Assembly: GCA_002189035.1 (NCBI GenBank)
Contig: NEEC01000018.1
Span: forward strand, 496,001 to 560,000
Reading direction: 5' to 3'
DNA length: 64,000 bases
Source of the DNA: Utricularia gibba
Lineage: Eukaryota > Streptophyta > Magnoliopsida > Lamiales > Lentibulariaceae
This document shows, piece after piece, positions 33,747 through 45,877 of this stretch. Under the pieces are notes generated by a model that was not told the origin of the DNA, made no database searches, and saw only the letters and a program-made list of their open reading frames with translations. Each line of letters begins with the position of its first letter. Positions within the stretch are counted from its first letter, which is position 1. The position numbers and the translations under genes were made by a program.

Positions 33747-34650
33747 CATACCATTGCTGAAGGTTTAAAATTCAGCATGTGGAGGGATTAGGACATAAAG
33801 ATGTTTTTTTAAAGGGAAATAAGAAAAAAAAAACAGGCCATCAACCTGCTGTTTTCTGCCAAGTTCTGGATCAGACCACCAAGTTTCATCGACTACTACA
33901 TCAGGCGTTCGAGGTTTATGATTACAAGCCACAGCAGCTATAGAGGATGTCAGCACATCCCTTTTGATAGAGGGTACTTTCGCACAGGATGCAAGAACAT
34001 TGAGAGTCCCCATAACTGCAGGATCAATCAGTTCAGCCTAAAAAATTCCATCAAATAAACTGTCTCAGCCCGGTGCATTGGATGTTCCAGCTGTATCATT
34101 AGACATCAATCCAACTACATCAGCATGATCAAAGCAACCAGACAGAATCTATTATCTTAAATGTGTAAACTGTTAGCTGCGCAGAGTAATGTTTCGAGGG
34201 TCTCAAAATCAATATTTTATGGTAGTTTCTATGAATAAAAAAGGAAACATATGAAAAAGACCTGTGGATCAGTGACACCATAGTAGAAGGGAGAAGCATT
34301 ATGGAAAACACAATCACAACCTTGAACAATCTCGTCGAAGGACCCCTCTTCCAGCAAATTTGCCTTCAAAAATTTAAGTCCTTCCTTGGCTCCATGAAGG
34401 GAGTTTAAATGTTGAGTTTTCTTAGGATCATTTGCAAAATTGAAACAACAGTAGAATAAAAAAAGAGAGATAACTACTACAATCATCCGTTAGTCCTCCC
34501 ATAAATTGAAACAGTATATAATATGACTTACTGGGATCACAAACAGATGCCTTGACGAGGTAGCCACGGTGAAGCAAGCATTTGACAAGCCAGGAGGCTA
34601 CGTAGCCTGATCCACCGGTGACACACAGTTCTCGCCGGCGCCCACATTCT

Positions 34651-35420
34651 CGTAATCACAGACCCGTTGTACTTCTTCTTTCTTAAGGTACTGTTCAGTA
34701 TCTATCCTACTTTCTACCAGCGTGGATGACTACGACGGCCTCCATTTTGGGCCAACAATCCAACATGTAGTAAGCTGAAGAATAAAACTTACATTCAACA
34801 GACCAACAACTCAAACCCAATTTGGAGAACAACACTTCGGAGTGGATTTGCCGTCTACGAGTGGATGGTCAACAACAGATATAACATCTCTGCATCCAAA
34901 TCTAAACTACATGGCATTAAATTGTTTAGGTGAGGCTTTAGATCTGTTAGTAAATACGAGAATGCCACAAGATACAGAAGAAGAGTGCGAGACTGGTTGT
35001 GAAGATGGAGATTCTTGTGTTATACCCACCGTGAACTTCATAATTGAAATAATATTTCTATTACTAGTTAATATCCATCACTGTAGTAATTAATATGTAT
35101 TGCACCGTGTGTCGGACTTTAGTAGCGTGCTGTTTTCTACTTCTTCTCTATTCGGGTATGTTGCACAAACATGGGTGGGAGGTAAGAGATTACGTGGGTG
35201 TGAGATTCGTCGATTTTAGGAATTCGATTTTTAGAGTGCATTAAATATACATTATTTTAAAACATATATAGATTAAAAAAAATTAATTTATCAAATACAA
35301 CAACTAATTTAAAAATATTTATTAATACTTAAAAAGAAATGTCAAAAAACATGAAACAACATAATAAAAAATTTCAACAAAATATCCATGAATTACATTA
35401 GCCTAAACATTAAAGTCAAC
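34651..35420. other. Spacer between CCR-like pseudogene and hAT remnant
   Basis: An open frame at 34842-35093 (plus) matches no family I know and has no supporting context. The rest is AT-rich. A hAT terminus may lie here but I could not define a terminal inverted repeat or 8-bp duplication. Confidence 0.4.
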
Positions 35421-37649
35421 ATCTAATCCTAAATCAAAGTCTTCATTGTTGATTCCACTCTGATTACCATTCCCTTGTTCTTCTCCATATAGTGGGACAT
35501 CGTAAGACACATCACTTTTGCTCTAACATATTTATCTCCAAAGTAGATTCATCCAAAGATAAATTACTATTTTCAAGAATACTAGAATCATTTACCTCAC
35601 ACAAGTTACCCAAAATATACTACATCTTGGACACTCTTTCAGTATACTTAGGTGATTTTCAAGATAAGAGGCGTAGATTAGTGTTCAAATAAACAAGATC
35701 TTCTGCTTGTTGGGAAGTTAATTTGTTCCTTTTGGTTGAATGTATGAACTTATAAGTGCTCTAATTTCTATCACAAGCCAAAGAAGATGAGACGGCACAA
35801 AGTAATTTGAGCAAGATTTTGAATTAGAGGTGTCTTGCCTCCAAAACATAATCACCATTTAATTCCATCCATAGTTGTTCTTTCATCAATAGCATCCAAA
35901 AAGCTAAATTCAAATCTTGCATTCATATATCTTCTAAGCTCACCAAATACTGTCAAGCATTTCTTTCTATCACTAAAAAGTCGTTGCAATTCTTTCTCTC
36001 TCAATCTAATCAATACTTGATCAATAAATAGAAAAAAATATTGATAAAAACTAAAATTTACCTAGTTTATTTTTTAAAAATATTATTCCAACCTTTATGT
36101 CATCTTTTCATTTATGACCTTCCAAAAGTCACTTTCCATGTCAATGTTCTTTTTCTCAAAAGTATATATTGCTTTCTTCATCTTTTCCAACATGAAATGC
36201 CACATAGTGTAAATCATGTGAAGACTAGCTTTATCTATATCACAAATTTTGATCATAGATTAAATAGAAGTTGTAAAAGAAAACACATTATTAATGGATT
36301 TCTAGAAATATATATCCAAAACCATATCACGATATTCTCTTCTTTTCTCTATTTTATCATTTCGACATCCATATAGATTAATCTACTCATTACTAACATC
36401 CATAGCTTTCAACTCTTGTTTAACTATCTTAAACCATCTCATCATGACAATAACCGAAGCAAAATGTATCTCTACCATTATCAATAATCTCAATTTAGAA
36501 TATTTTTTAAATGAAGTAAACCTCTTTTGATGACTTATGATAAACTGCTTTATTTTTTTCATCTTCTCAATAGTTTCCATAATCCATTCACATTGTATAT
36601 AAGCCAGGGTATTTGGTGTAGGTGAGAAAATATCTTTACAAAGCAAGTTTGTAAGGATATTAACTTATACATTTGTATAAATATGACAATAAAATATAAA
36701 TTTACATTATGTTTGGAAATTTTTATTATATAAATTCATCAGCAATCCACAAATACTAGCTTTATCAATTATATTTTGTACCACATGTGCAGCCCCAACT
36801 TCAGTGATTGTCTTTTACATCAATGAAGTAACAAAGGCAGCATCTTTGAACTCACTCTCATAATTAATAGCTTTTAAAAATTGTTCTCCACACTCATTCA
36901 TAGCCAAAAAGTTAATCAGTGGTCATTTTTATGGATCAGTCCACACATTGCTTACCAAAGTAACAAACATGGTCTCCTAACTTTTTCTAAAAGGTTGCAA
37001 AGGGTTTTCAATTCAAACCTTTTCATTTTTCAATATCTTAGTTCTAAAAGCATTATATCACGTGGTTTGTAACTTACGAAATATATAAAACATATATTTA
37101 TCAAACAAGTGATGAAAAATATAATTAAAATTAGTAATTAAGTAAATTGGAATAACAAGCACTGCTGCAACTTCAAATACCTCTATGTAATATGGGTTAG
37201 GGGCATAATAAAAAGAATTCCACTAGCTTAAAATAACCTTACAATTATTGCATCCAACATCTCTTTCGCTTGTGCATGATTCTTGAGCATTTCATCTCCT
37301 TTTTGCTGACATTTTCTTTTAACTCCCCTCATCAAAGTACCATGTTTGGAGTTCTACATGATCCAATTTCAGTATCATTAGATTTTGACATAGTTGCTGA
37401 TTTCTTACTTTCTCTTAAAGCCACTCCTTTATTCTCCATCTCCCTCATTTGAACAAGTGCCGCATAATTAATCTTGCCTCTAGTAAGATGTAGTAAAAGG
37501 TTTTTTTCACAAAAAGCACAAATAACATGTCTATTGCCTCTAGTATCACAATCCCTCCTGCAATGCAACATGAATTGCTATAATGGAAATTTGAGATCCT
37601 CTTCTATAGGAGATATGAGATATGGATCTTCTTCATCCACATTCGACAT
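35421..37649 (-). pseudogene. hAT transposase pseudogene (BED finger, DUF659, hAT dimerisation domain)
   Basis: Start MSNVDEEDPYLISPIEEDL at 37649, stop soon after. Then a finger-like CAFCEKNLLLHLTRGK (about 37510), NVWTDP and LINFLAMNECGEQFLKAINYE with VVQNIIDKASICGLL (about 36740-36980) matching the DUF659 block, KRFTSFKKYSKLRLL and EIHFASVIVMMRWFKIVKQ (about 36420-36540), and the C-terminal dimerisation signature AVSSSLACDRN-stop-STYKFIHSTKRNKL and QQAEDLVYLNTNLRLLS (about 35660-35830), then DFDLGLDVDF near the end. The conserved Trp after DRN is a TAG. Many other stops and frameshifts. Cut-and-paste transposase of a plant hAT family, clearly dead. Confidence 0.85.
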
Positions 37650-39877
37650 CTCAATATGTACCAATATGAAAAAATAAAAAAAATGAAAAGAAATGCCTTC
37701 TCAAAATAAGCAAACAACAATAAAAAAAAAATTATCAAGCAATAGTAGCCATAGAATAAAATCCAAACTCCGGTGAAAGGAATATTGAGATTTCAATCCT
37801 CAAGAATCAAGTTAAGGAACATACTCAAATAAGAAGAGATTTGAGGTTAGAAACCATTAAAATCTAAAAAATCTGTTGTGAAACTAATAACACACAAATT
37901 TTCCTGTTTTTATGATATAAAAATGATAAATTTTAATTATGTTTTAGTTGCTTATGATATGAAAATGATAAATTTAGGGAATACATGAATTATGTATGCA
38001 AATGCACTAAATTATGTGATTTAGCTCATTTCATGCTATTAATCTTTTTTTGAGTCTAGCAACAAGTCACATAAATCAGGGAAAGATTACGTACAAGCAA
38101 CCATGTAGCAGAAGGAGCATCATAAAAAGAGAGGACAATGCGTACACTTCCATCAGAGTAGTCTGCAAGTCAGGGGTAGAAGCAGTTGTACTATCAGAGA
38201 TAGCACTTGCTTTGGGAAATGAGAGGAGAAGATTTTTTTTTTTTAGAAGAGATAGAATCACAAGGAAGGAGAGCTTTGGCTGTAAAGAATACATACACAA
38301 AAAAGCTCCAAGAACACCGAACAACAGGAAGAAAGAAGGAGATTATTGGGAAAGAGACTCTTCAACCTAATGAACAGCTCCAAAACCCAATTCAACGCTA
38401 CTGTTCCGAGCAGTGCACAGTAGTAGATAGAAATCAGAACTATTTTCACTTTTCTTTTCGTTTGCTAAATGTTTTAAGTTTCGATGACTGACTTTCTCAC
38501 ACTGTTTTTGTCATTTTTGCCACCTTATCTAAATGATATCATGTTTTATGTTCCACTCTTTCGAACCATTGTTCCTTGTAATTGTTGACTCACCAGTAAC
38601 CGAAACATGGAACATGAGTAACTAAACTTAAGAGATGTCTTAAAGTGTAGAATGGTGATGTGGGGCTAAGTTCATAACACAATTGATCATTGTTTCTTAA
38701 CTTTTGTTGGTATCATTCCTCAGGTAGACCTAAAGGGGGAAACGAATGGCTTCACAATTCAGATGCTTAATTTAGAGGTAGACCAACAAATCAAGATGAG
38801 AATAGTAGGTGTTAGTTGTGGATAGAACCAATAAAGTTGGGTAGATCTAGTTCTACATATTTCGCACATGGGTAAACCTAAATGTGGTATGAGTGATGAT
38901 ATCATGGACTATCTTAGTCGAAAACATGAGAAATAACCTAAATAGAACTAGGTTGTTCGAAGTTGTAAGTATAGAAACCTTGTAGATTAAATTAAGAACC
39001 TTAACACCACATCATCTTCACACCTTTGAAGCATCTTAGTGTTAATTTGTACTAGAACCAATATTTATTACTTTCAGCGTTGAGACGATATTGTTTACTG
39101 AACTTGCCTATTATTTTGAGTTTGGGGTTAGACTAAAAACAATGTTTATTTTGAATTCTGCATATCCTAAAACACTTTGCAAGTACCAATTCTTTGTGAT
39201 TGACCCCAAAATCCACTATACAAGTTTTCTAAATTTGTATTTTGTATAGATTAGGGCTTATAAATTTAGTTGATGTGAAGATTTCATTTCTTGCAATGAT
39301 TTTAGAAAATTTTCGTTTATTAGAAATACAAATGGAGAAAGTATGAGAAATAAAATCGATCCTTGTAAATACCCATTATCAATCGTAAATTCATACTATC
39401 CAGATAAGTGGGATTAACACTATCTATAATTATAACAATACTGCACTTAAAAAACTTGCCACCAAATCAAATTAGCAATAGTGGCCCTCAATTACCAAAG
39501 CACCTAGATCATCACATGCCAGTGAAAAACCTCATTTCCACACTCTTTTCAAGCTCTCGTAGCTGTGTTTACAAGTTTTAAATCATGTGAAGTCATGGCT
39601 GGGCTTGTATTGCTTTAAATAATATTGGGATTATCTTTTGATGTACCATACCCATTGACTTCTTAATGTAGAAATTAAGATGCTCTTTGCATGCACCCCG
39701 TAAATACTGCAGTCGGTGTGCACCTGGTGCATGATTTCTCATGAATCTCAAGGAATTGTGCAATCTAACTATTCGGTACATGTTTGATCATTGAAGGTTT
39801 TTCTGCTTCTATAAAATCATCTTCAGTTCATCCTGGGTTGTTACCCAGTTTTTCAATACGATTACGATGTTGTATTT
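37650..39877. other. Spacer with repeat debris
   Basis: No gene identified. 38050-38490 has open frames on both strands without recognisable domains. 38600-39250 resembles non-coding retroelement DNA, with a weak inverted copy of the dispersed motif found at 18597. 39580-39877 may be the 5' LTR of the following copia remnant, but its partner is not visible. Confidence 0.4.
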
Positions 39878-42800
39878 TTTGTACATAGTGTGGTGAGCGT
39901 GGAGGATTGACATGGCATGGAGCTCACTAATGGCTGCATCTCAGGATGACCCATACATATTGCTCAGCTCGGACTCACCAAATACAGCTCTAGTGCAAAA
40001 TCTGTTGACAATTGCAAACTACTTCGAGTGGGTGGATGGAGTCAACTTAGCTCTTCTAGCAAGAAACAAACTGAGTTTTGTTAATGGGAGCTTACCAAGA
40101 CCCTGAAGAAATGACATAAATTATAATGTCTAGAGATGTGTAGATGCCATAGTTCTTTCTAGGCTATGACATTCCATATTTTTTGACGTCATTATTGGAT
40201 TTCGATCGACTAAGACCTCTTGCGAACTCCAGGAAAGTCTTGAGAAACACTATTGGAAACATAACAATACGTTTTTTTTTCAAGACAATGTTGAAAATGT
40301 TCAACTTTAAGGAAGGGGAGTTTTCTATCTCTGAATATTATGCTTATTTAAATGGATATTGGACTGATTTGGATTTTATGTTACTTGAAGCATATGGAAG
40401 GTGTGGAAAAATAATGGAATTAACTAGATTGACTAAGTTTCTTCATGATCTTAATGATTGTTATCAAGTTCATCACGATATGATAATGGCCATTGACCCA
40501 ATGCCAAATCTTGAGATGGCATATCAATACTGTTAGATGTAGTATCCAAGATGCAACTAAAAGAATCTGAGGTGTGGTCACTAAAGGAGCATTTTATGTT
40601 TAGATTGGATTTTTTAAAGATTCTAAAAATTTCAAAGGACATGATGGAACTTGTGGAAATTGAAATCCTAAGAGGAGATTTTGCGCGAAATGCAATAAAC
40701 CTGGCCACCTTGCTGAAAGTTGCTTTCTGGATTGTTGAATGATAAGAAGCTGGATTGGTAGCATCAATAAAGGAAGAAATGCACATCAAAGGGAAAAGGG
40801 ATCACTTCACATGGAGTTTATAATGTAATTAATGCTTCTACTAAACATCAACGAGTGGGGAAAGTTTCTAATCTGAATTATTCTATATTAAACTTACCTT
40901 TGACCCAACAATTGTGCTAGCTTGAGCTTGAATGATTGAGTGGTTCTCAACAGGTTAGTATGAGAGAAAAACAATTGTCTCAAGAAAGTGGCGGAGCAAG
41001 TCAACAAAAAACATCTAGCAGGCAGTCATCACACCAAGTTCATTTTGCATTGCTAGGAGATTTATTTGGTAACTTTACAGCTTCAACAACATTTATAGAT
41101 GCATTTAACTCTATACTTCACAATTCTTAGATTATTGATTCAGGTGCAACTACACATGTTTGTCATAATCTAGCCTTATTATCCAATTTCTCTTATCATC
41201 TAAATCCTATTTCACTCCTACTTACGAATGGAAATAGTTCCAACTAAACTATATAGGAAGCAGTAAAATCTCTGAGTTCATCTATTTGTATGATATCCTT
41301 GTCGTGTCGAATTTCAATTGTAATCTAGTGTCTATTTCCAAACTCTAAGCCTTAATTGAGTTTATTTTCCTTGGTTCATGTTGTTTCCTACAGGGCCAGG
41401 TCTCTAGAAAGTTACTAGGGGTGGAAAGACTGAAGAATGGTCTTTATTATCTAAATAAAAAATCTTTTTTATCACATGTGTTGACATTATATTTTTCAGT
41501 ACTATCTAATGTGCTATTACCCTTATATGTAAACTTTTGTTTTGATGAAAGTGATCTCGTGTTTGCTGGAATATGTTATTTTTTTAGTTCAAGTAATGCA
41601 TCATATTCAAACTTATTATGGCATTGTCGCCTTGGACACGTATCCAAAAGTAAGGTTTTGCACTTGGAAGTTCTATGTTTCCTTAAGGGTGCCCTATGTG
41701 ATATTTTTGTTTAGATGTATAGATTACCATTTCATTCAAGTGCAACAAAAACTACCAATCCTTAAAATATGTTGCACTATGATCTTTGGAGTCCTTATAG
41801 AGTTCAAATTTATATTGATGCACCATATTTCCTCACTGCTGTTTATGATTTTACACGCTGCACATGGATTTTTTTGTTGTCTTCCAAAGCCAACCTTCAG
41901 TCTAGTTTCAAGTGTTTGATTCCCCTCCTTAAAAAATAGTTCAATTCAGTTGTCAAAATACCGAGAACTAATAATGGAAAGGAATTCACTAGAGGAGAAA
42001 TCAAAAGTCTATGTGAGGAGTTTGGTATTATGCAACACAATATTTGTCTATACGCATTGGAAATGAATGGTGTTGTGAAAAGAAAACATTGCTCTTTATT
42101 TGAAGTTACTAGAGCCTTGATGTTCCAAGCTCATTCACCTCCTTGTGTTTTTGGGAAGATGCTTTACTTATGGCAAACTATATAATAAATTGGTTACCTA
42201 CATTTGTCTTAGGTTGAAAGTCTCCCATTGAGGTCCTTCCGAGTGTCAAACGAAGTAGAGTGGACAAGTTGGATATGAGAGCACTTAAGTATATTTTTGT
42301 AGGTTATCTAAGTGAGGTAAAAGGGTACAAGCTTTATGATATTGTAAATAAACGAGTGATTGTATCTAGGGATTTATAATTTTTGAAGGTTTCTTTCCTT
42401 TTGCAAAATCTAATGTTAGCATCCTCATACCTAATCCCACTATTACAGCCATCATTCCTAAGTTAATGTCATCTAATTCTTTCCTCTCATCCACAATGGG
42501 AGACATATCACCAATTCCTTCTAATGATGAATGTGTTTTTCCATCAGTTATCCCCTTAATTCTATCCACAATCTCCTCCTTCACAAGCTTCTACTCCATT
42601 TTTCAGTTCCACATGCAGTCACATCTAATCCAACTAGCCTACTTGATATCTTTGAAATTTCAGATTTGGTTCCCACATCTAATCCTGCCTCTTTAGTACC
42701 TCGTCGATCACTTAAACTTTCCATACTACCAATTTGAATGCAAGATTATGTTTCTCATCTTATTGATCGATCTCCTCATACTTCTTGCCACCTCTCTCAT

Positions 42801-44030
42801 ATCCTTGGTGGCCAGCATGTGATTGTTCCACCCACTTCAATACCTCTAGAACCACATTCGTATCAGGAAGCTAAGGGTGATCCTTCCTAGGAAGAACTTA
42901 TGGCAGTAGAATTGTTTGTGCTTGAAGAAAATAAAACTTAGATCCTTATGGATCCTGCACCAAACTGCCACTTGATTGATAAAAACAAGTTGACTTCTGA
43001 TGGTGCCTTGGAATGTCATAAGGCTCAGGTAGTGGCACGAGGATATACACAACAACCTGGTTGAGATTATGATGAGCTTTTTATCCCTGTTGGCAAGTCT
43101 ATTACTATTTGGTTATTTATCTCTCTTGCGGCCTCAAAACCTTCGCATATTTATCACGTAGATATTAATAATGCTTTCCTGCATGATTTTTTGGAGCATC
43201 CCATTTACATGAGGCCCTCTGATGGTTACGATGTCCGAGATGGAAAGGTATGTATTCTACACCATTCATTATATGGTTTGAATCAAGCATCATGCAAGTG
43301 GAACTCATAGCTTTGCAAATTCATCAAATTGATCAAGGTATTTTCTTGTCTCAATGAATCTATCTGGAAAATATATAGAGTATTTTTGACCCATGCTCCA
43401 CGTTGAAAGTTGTGGATACTTCTTTGTCATGAAATTTCCAGTTCCATATGACAGTTTCTCAACTGTTTCATGACCTTAATCAATATAGGAGCTTAGTGGG
43501 TAAACTTCATTATCTTGGTTTCACTAGACTAGATATTGCAGCAATTGTTTCAGTTTATGCATGTTCATAGTCTTATTCATTGGAAGATAGCTCAAAGATT
43601 ATTAGTTGATATGAAGGGGACCTCTGATTATAGTTCATACTATAGTGCAGAGTCTTTTTCAACTGTTCAAGCTTTCTACAATTTCCATTGAGTAAGGTGT
43701 ACTTGCACCAGAAAATCTATCATTGGATACTGTATGTTTTATGGTACTCATTTAATTTCATGGAAATCTAAGAAGTAAGATACAATTTCCAAATCCTATG
43801 TAGAGACCTTGTATTGTGCTGAATGTCATTGCTGCTGAACTTCAATGAATTTCGATTTGTTAGCAGATCTTGGGTAGGGACACAATTTTCCCATTCCTCT
43901 TTGGTGTGACAATACAATTGCTCTATCCATTGCTTTGAATACAGCCTTTCATGAACATACAAAGCACATTGAAGTGGATTGTCACAATGTTCGTAACTTA
44001 TACAAAGCTAAGGTGTTGTTTTTTTGTACA
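39878..44030 (+). pseudogene. Heavily decayed Ty1/copia retrotransposon
   Basis: Leader GTGTGGTGAGCGTGGAGGA just before the gag ATG at 39912 is nearly the same as the leader of the element at 28706-33746. Gag: DDPYILLSSDSPNTALVQNL, NYFEWVDGVNLAL; CCHC knuckle CAKCNKPGHLAESC at 40682-40723; protease IIDSGATTHVCHN at 41131; pre-integrase NLLWHCRLGHVSKSK near 41610; integrase NNGKEFT near 41965; reverse transcriptase RGYTQQPG, HVDINNAFLHDF and LHHSLYGLNQAS at 43030-43310; RNase H SWKSKK near 43760 and FHEHTKHIEVDCHNVR at 43945. Dozens of stops and frameshifts. No paired LTRs recognised, so boundaries are domain-based. Confidence 0.85.
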
Positions 44031-45400
44031 AGATTGATGCAATGCAATGATTTTCACTTTTTGTTTAAGTTGATGATATTTTTAATTTCTAATATCAAAA
44101 TTATTACAATTATCCAATCTTATTATTGTAATTTTTACTTTTTAATTTATTTTCCATACACACTCAATAAGAATTGAGGGTAATTGGAAATTTGTTAAAT
44201 ATTTTAGTAATTTTTTATTTTAAAATCATTTCAATTGTTTTTATTTTATAGGCATGCATACCAATGTTTTTGAAAATGCAAATCATTTATCTGGAAATTA
44301 TGCATTAAAAATGATAATAATGATTGTACATGTCTTAAAATAATTTTGGATATTTTCAATCACCAACATGATGTTACCAAATTATGCATTAAATAAAAAC
44401 ATAATTTATTTTTCTAGAAAATATTTTATGTAATAATATTTAAAAATTATTATGTTTATTTTCCAAAAATACTTAAGTCACATTGTTTTTTTTCGGTTTT
44501 TTTTTAAATTCTGAAAAATATTTTTAATTTTTTAACACATATTTTTTCGAATTTTTTACTTTGTAGACATGGTAAACCAACAATTAGTTGAATGTTAGAT
44601 ATGACATTCTTTTAATTAACAAATCACCTTCTAGTTAATTAGGAATTCGTTGAGTAGTTCTTATCTCATAAATATTTTATGGATCATGTTATATACAAAA
44701 ACTAATCTAATGTATTCAAGAGGAATAATATCATTTTGCTGATACCTTATGTGTATATACACAAGAATTGTACATCAGTATGTACCTTACTCGAATAATT
44801 ACTTAACACCCTTGATGTGCCTAGTTTCATCAGTAACTTTCGGATAGATCAACTCAGTGTATGTGAGGGGGATCTATTAGAATATTAATATGAATGTATC
44901 ATGAATAATTACAAATATTGTTATGAGTGATAGTATGTTAATGTGATATTCTTAATATTTTATTTCAACAAAATAATAAATGTTTTGAGATATTAAATAT
45001 TACAATATTTATAAAAATCATAAACAATTATTTTATATAAATAATTTAAAATTATTCATAAAATTATACATTATTTGATTTTTACTTATTTTTGTTGTTT
45101 TTATATGTTTTTAAAATCATTATGGTTTATTATATAATAATTATATTAAACAAAAGATTAATGATATAGTTAAAAATATTTTATTTCATAAAAAAGAAAT
45201 TTTAAATTATATGCATAATAAAATATTGAAAAAATGAAAAGTTAATCATTTGGTAAATAACAAAATTTGACATATAATTTACAATTTTTTATGAAATTAA
45301 GGTATTTTGTAAAAAAAAATATTCTTACATAGGTATTTTGCCAAGGGGCCACTTTTGTGTATGTTTTCAGAATACAACCGATTATTCACTTTATTGTGAT
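44031..45400. other. AT-rich spacer upstream of the starch synthase gene
   Basis: Very AT-rich (44180-45330) with no coding signal. Confidence 0.5.
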
Positions 45401-45877
45401 GCTCAACTCAACTGTTGCTCACTCATTTTTTGCTTTTGAAAAAAAAGGATGAAATATTATTGGTTAGGAGAGCCACACCGACGTCGTTTTGCATGTGGTA
45501 TGCGCTGTGGGCATCCTTGTTTGTAACGCTTGCATATCTTCACGCTTTCCCGCGCACCACACCATTGATTCCCACGGCTCCTCGGTGTGGGCAATGGTGT
45601 CTCTGCCCTCCGGACACCTGTCCTCGTCTCTGGATATCACCATGACCAATTTGAGTGATCGCTCAGAGTTCCCGCTGCTCGCTCCGTTTTCCGAAGGCAC
45701 CCGATCCTGGTAACGCACTTCCCATTTTCATCGCTGCACTTTCTTGATCCAGTTACTCAAACAAATTGGATTTTTCTGTTTCTCTTATATATATATAGTT
45801 TGGTTGGGTTTTGTTTTCCTAACGCCTTCTTATTCATGTTTGCTTTACTGGGAAAAGGCTTTCATTTTTCGCCTCCA
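45401..45877 (+). promoter_or_regulatory. Putative promoter, leader exon and leader intron of the starch synthase gene
   Basis: A GC-richer block at about 45470-45710 ends ATCCTG|GTAACG, a plausible donor; the next acceptor-like AG is at 45855-45858, 20 bases before the ATG. This fits the leader intron common in plant starch synthase genes. The block contains upstream ATGs and a short frame at 45489-45713. Inferred from composition and splice-like signals. Confidence 0.4.

Larger units (their letters stand above)
27997..34650 (-). pseudogene. Cinnamoyl-CoA reductase-like / short-chain reductase pseudogene split by a retrotransposon
   Basis: NADPH-dependent reductase of the CCR/dihydroflavonol reductase family (phenylpropanoid metabolism, cytosol). 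Exons in transcript order: about 34650-34532 ([21 protein letters not shown] cofactor loop), 34431-34262 (NDPKKTQHL...VFHNASPF), 34037-33846 ([22 protein letters not shown]), exon 4 split as 33756-33747 and 28700-28551 ([14 protein letters not shown]: catalytic Y-x3-K), 28437-28251 ([14 protein letters not shown]), 28147-27997. Lesions: a 5-kb copia element inside exon 4; the exon 2 acceptor reads AA instead of AG at 34432-34433; one base is missing in exon 1 near 34627, shifting the frame before VTGG; no usable start codon in frame. All other junctions are normal, so decay is fairly recent. Substrate cannot be assigned. Confidence 0.88.

Noticed and set aside
34842-35093. Open frame of 83 codons on plus near the CCR-like locus
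   Set aside because: No recognisable family, no homologous context; could be a chance frame.
39580-39911. Candidate 5' LTR of the decayed copia element
   Set aside because: No matching sequence downstream of 44030 and no target duplication, so not annotated as an LTR.
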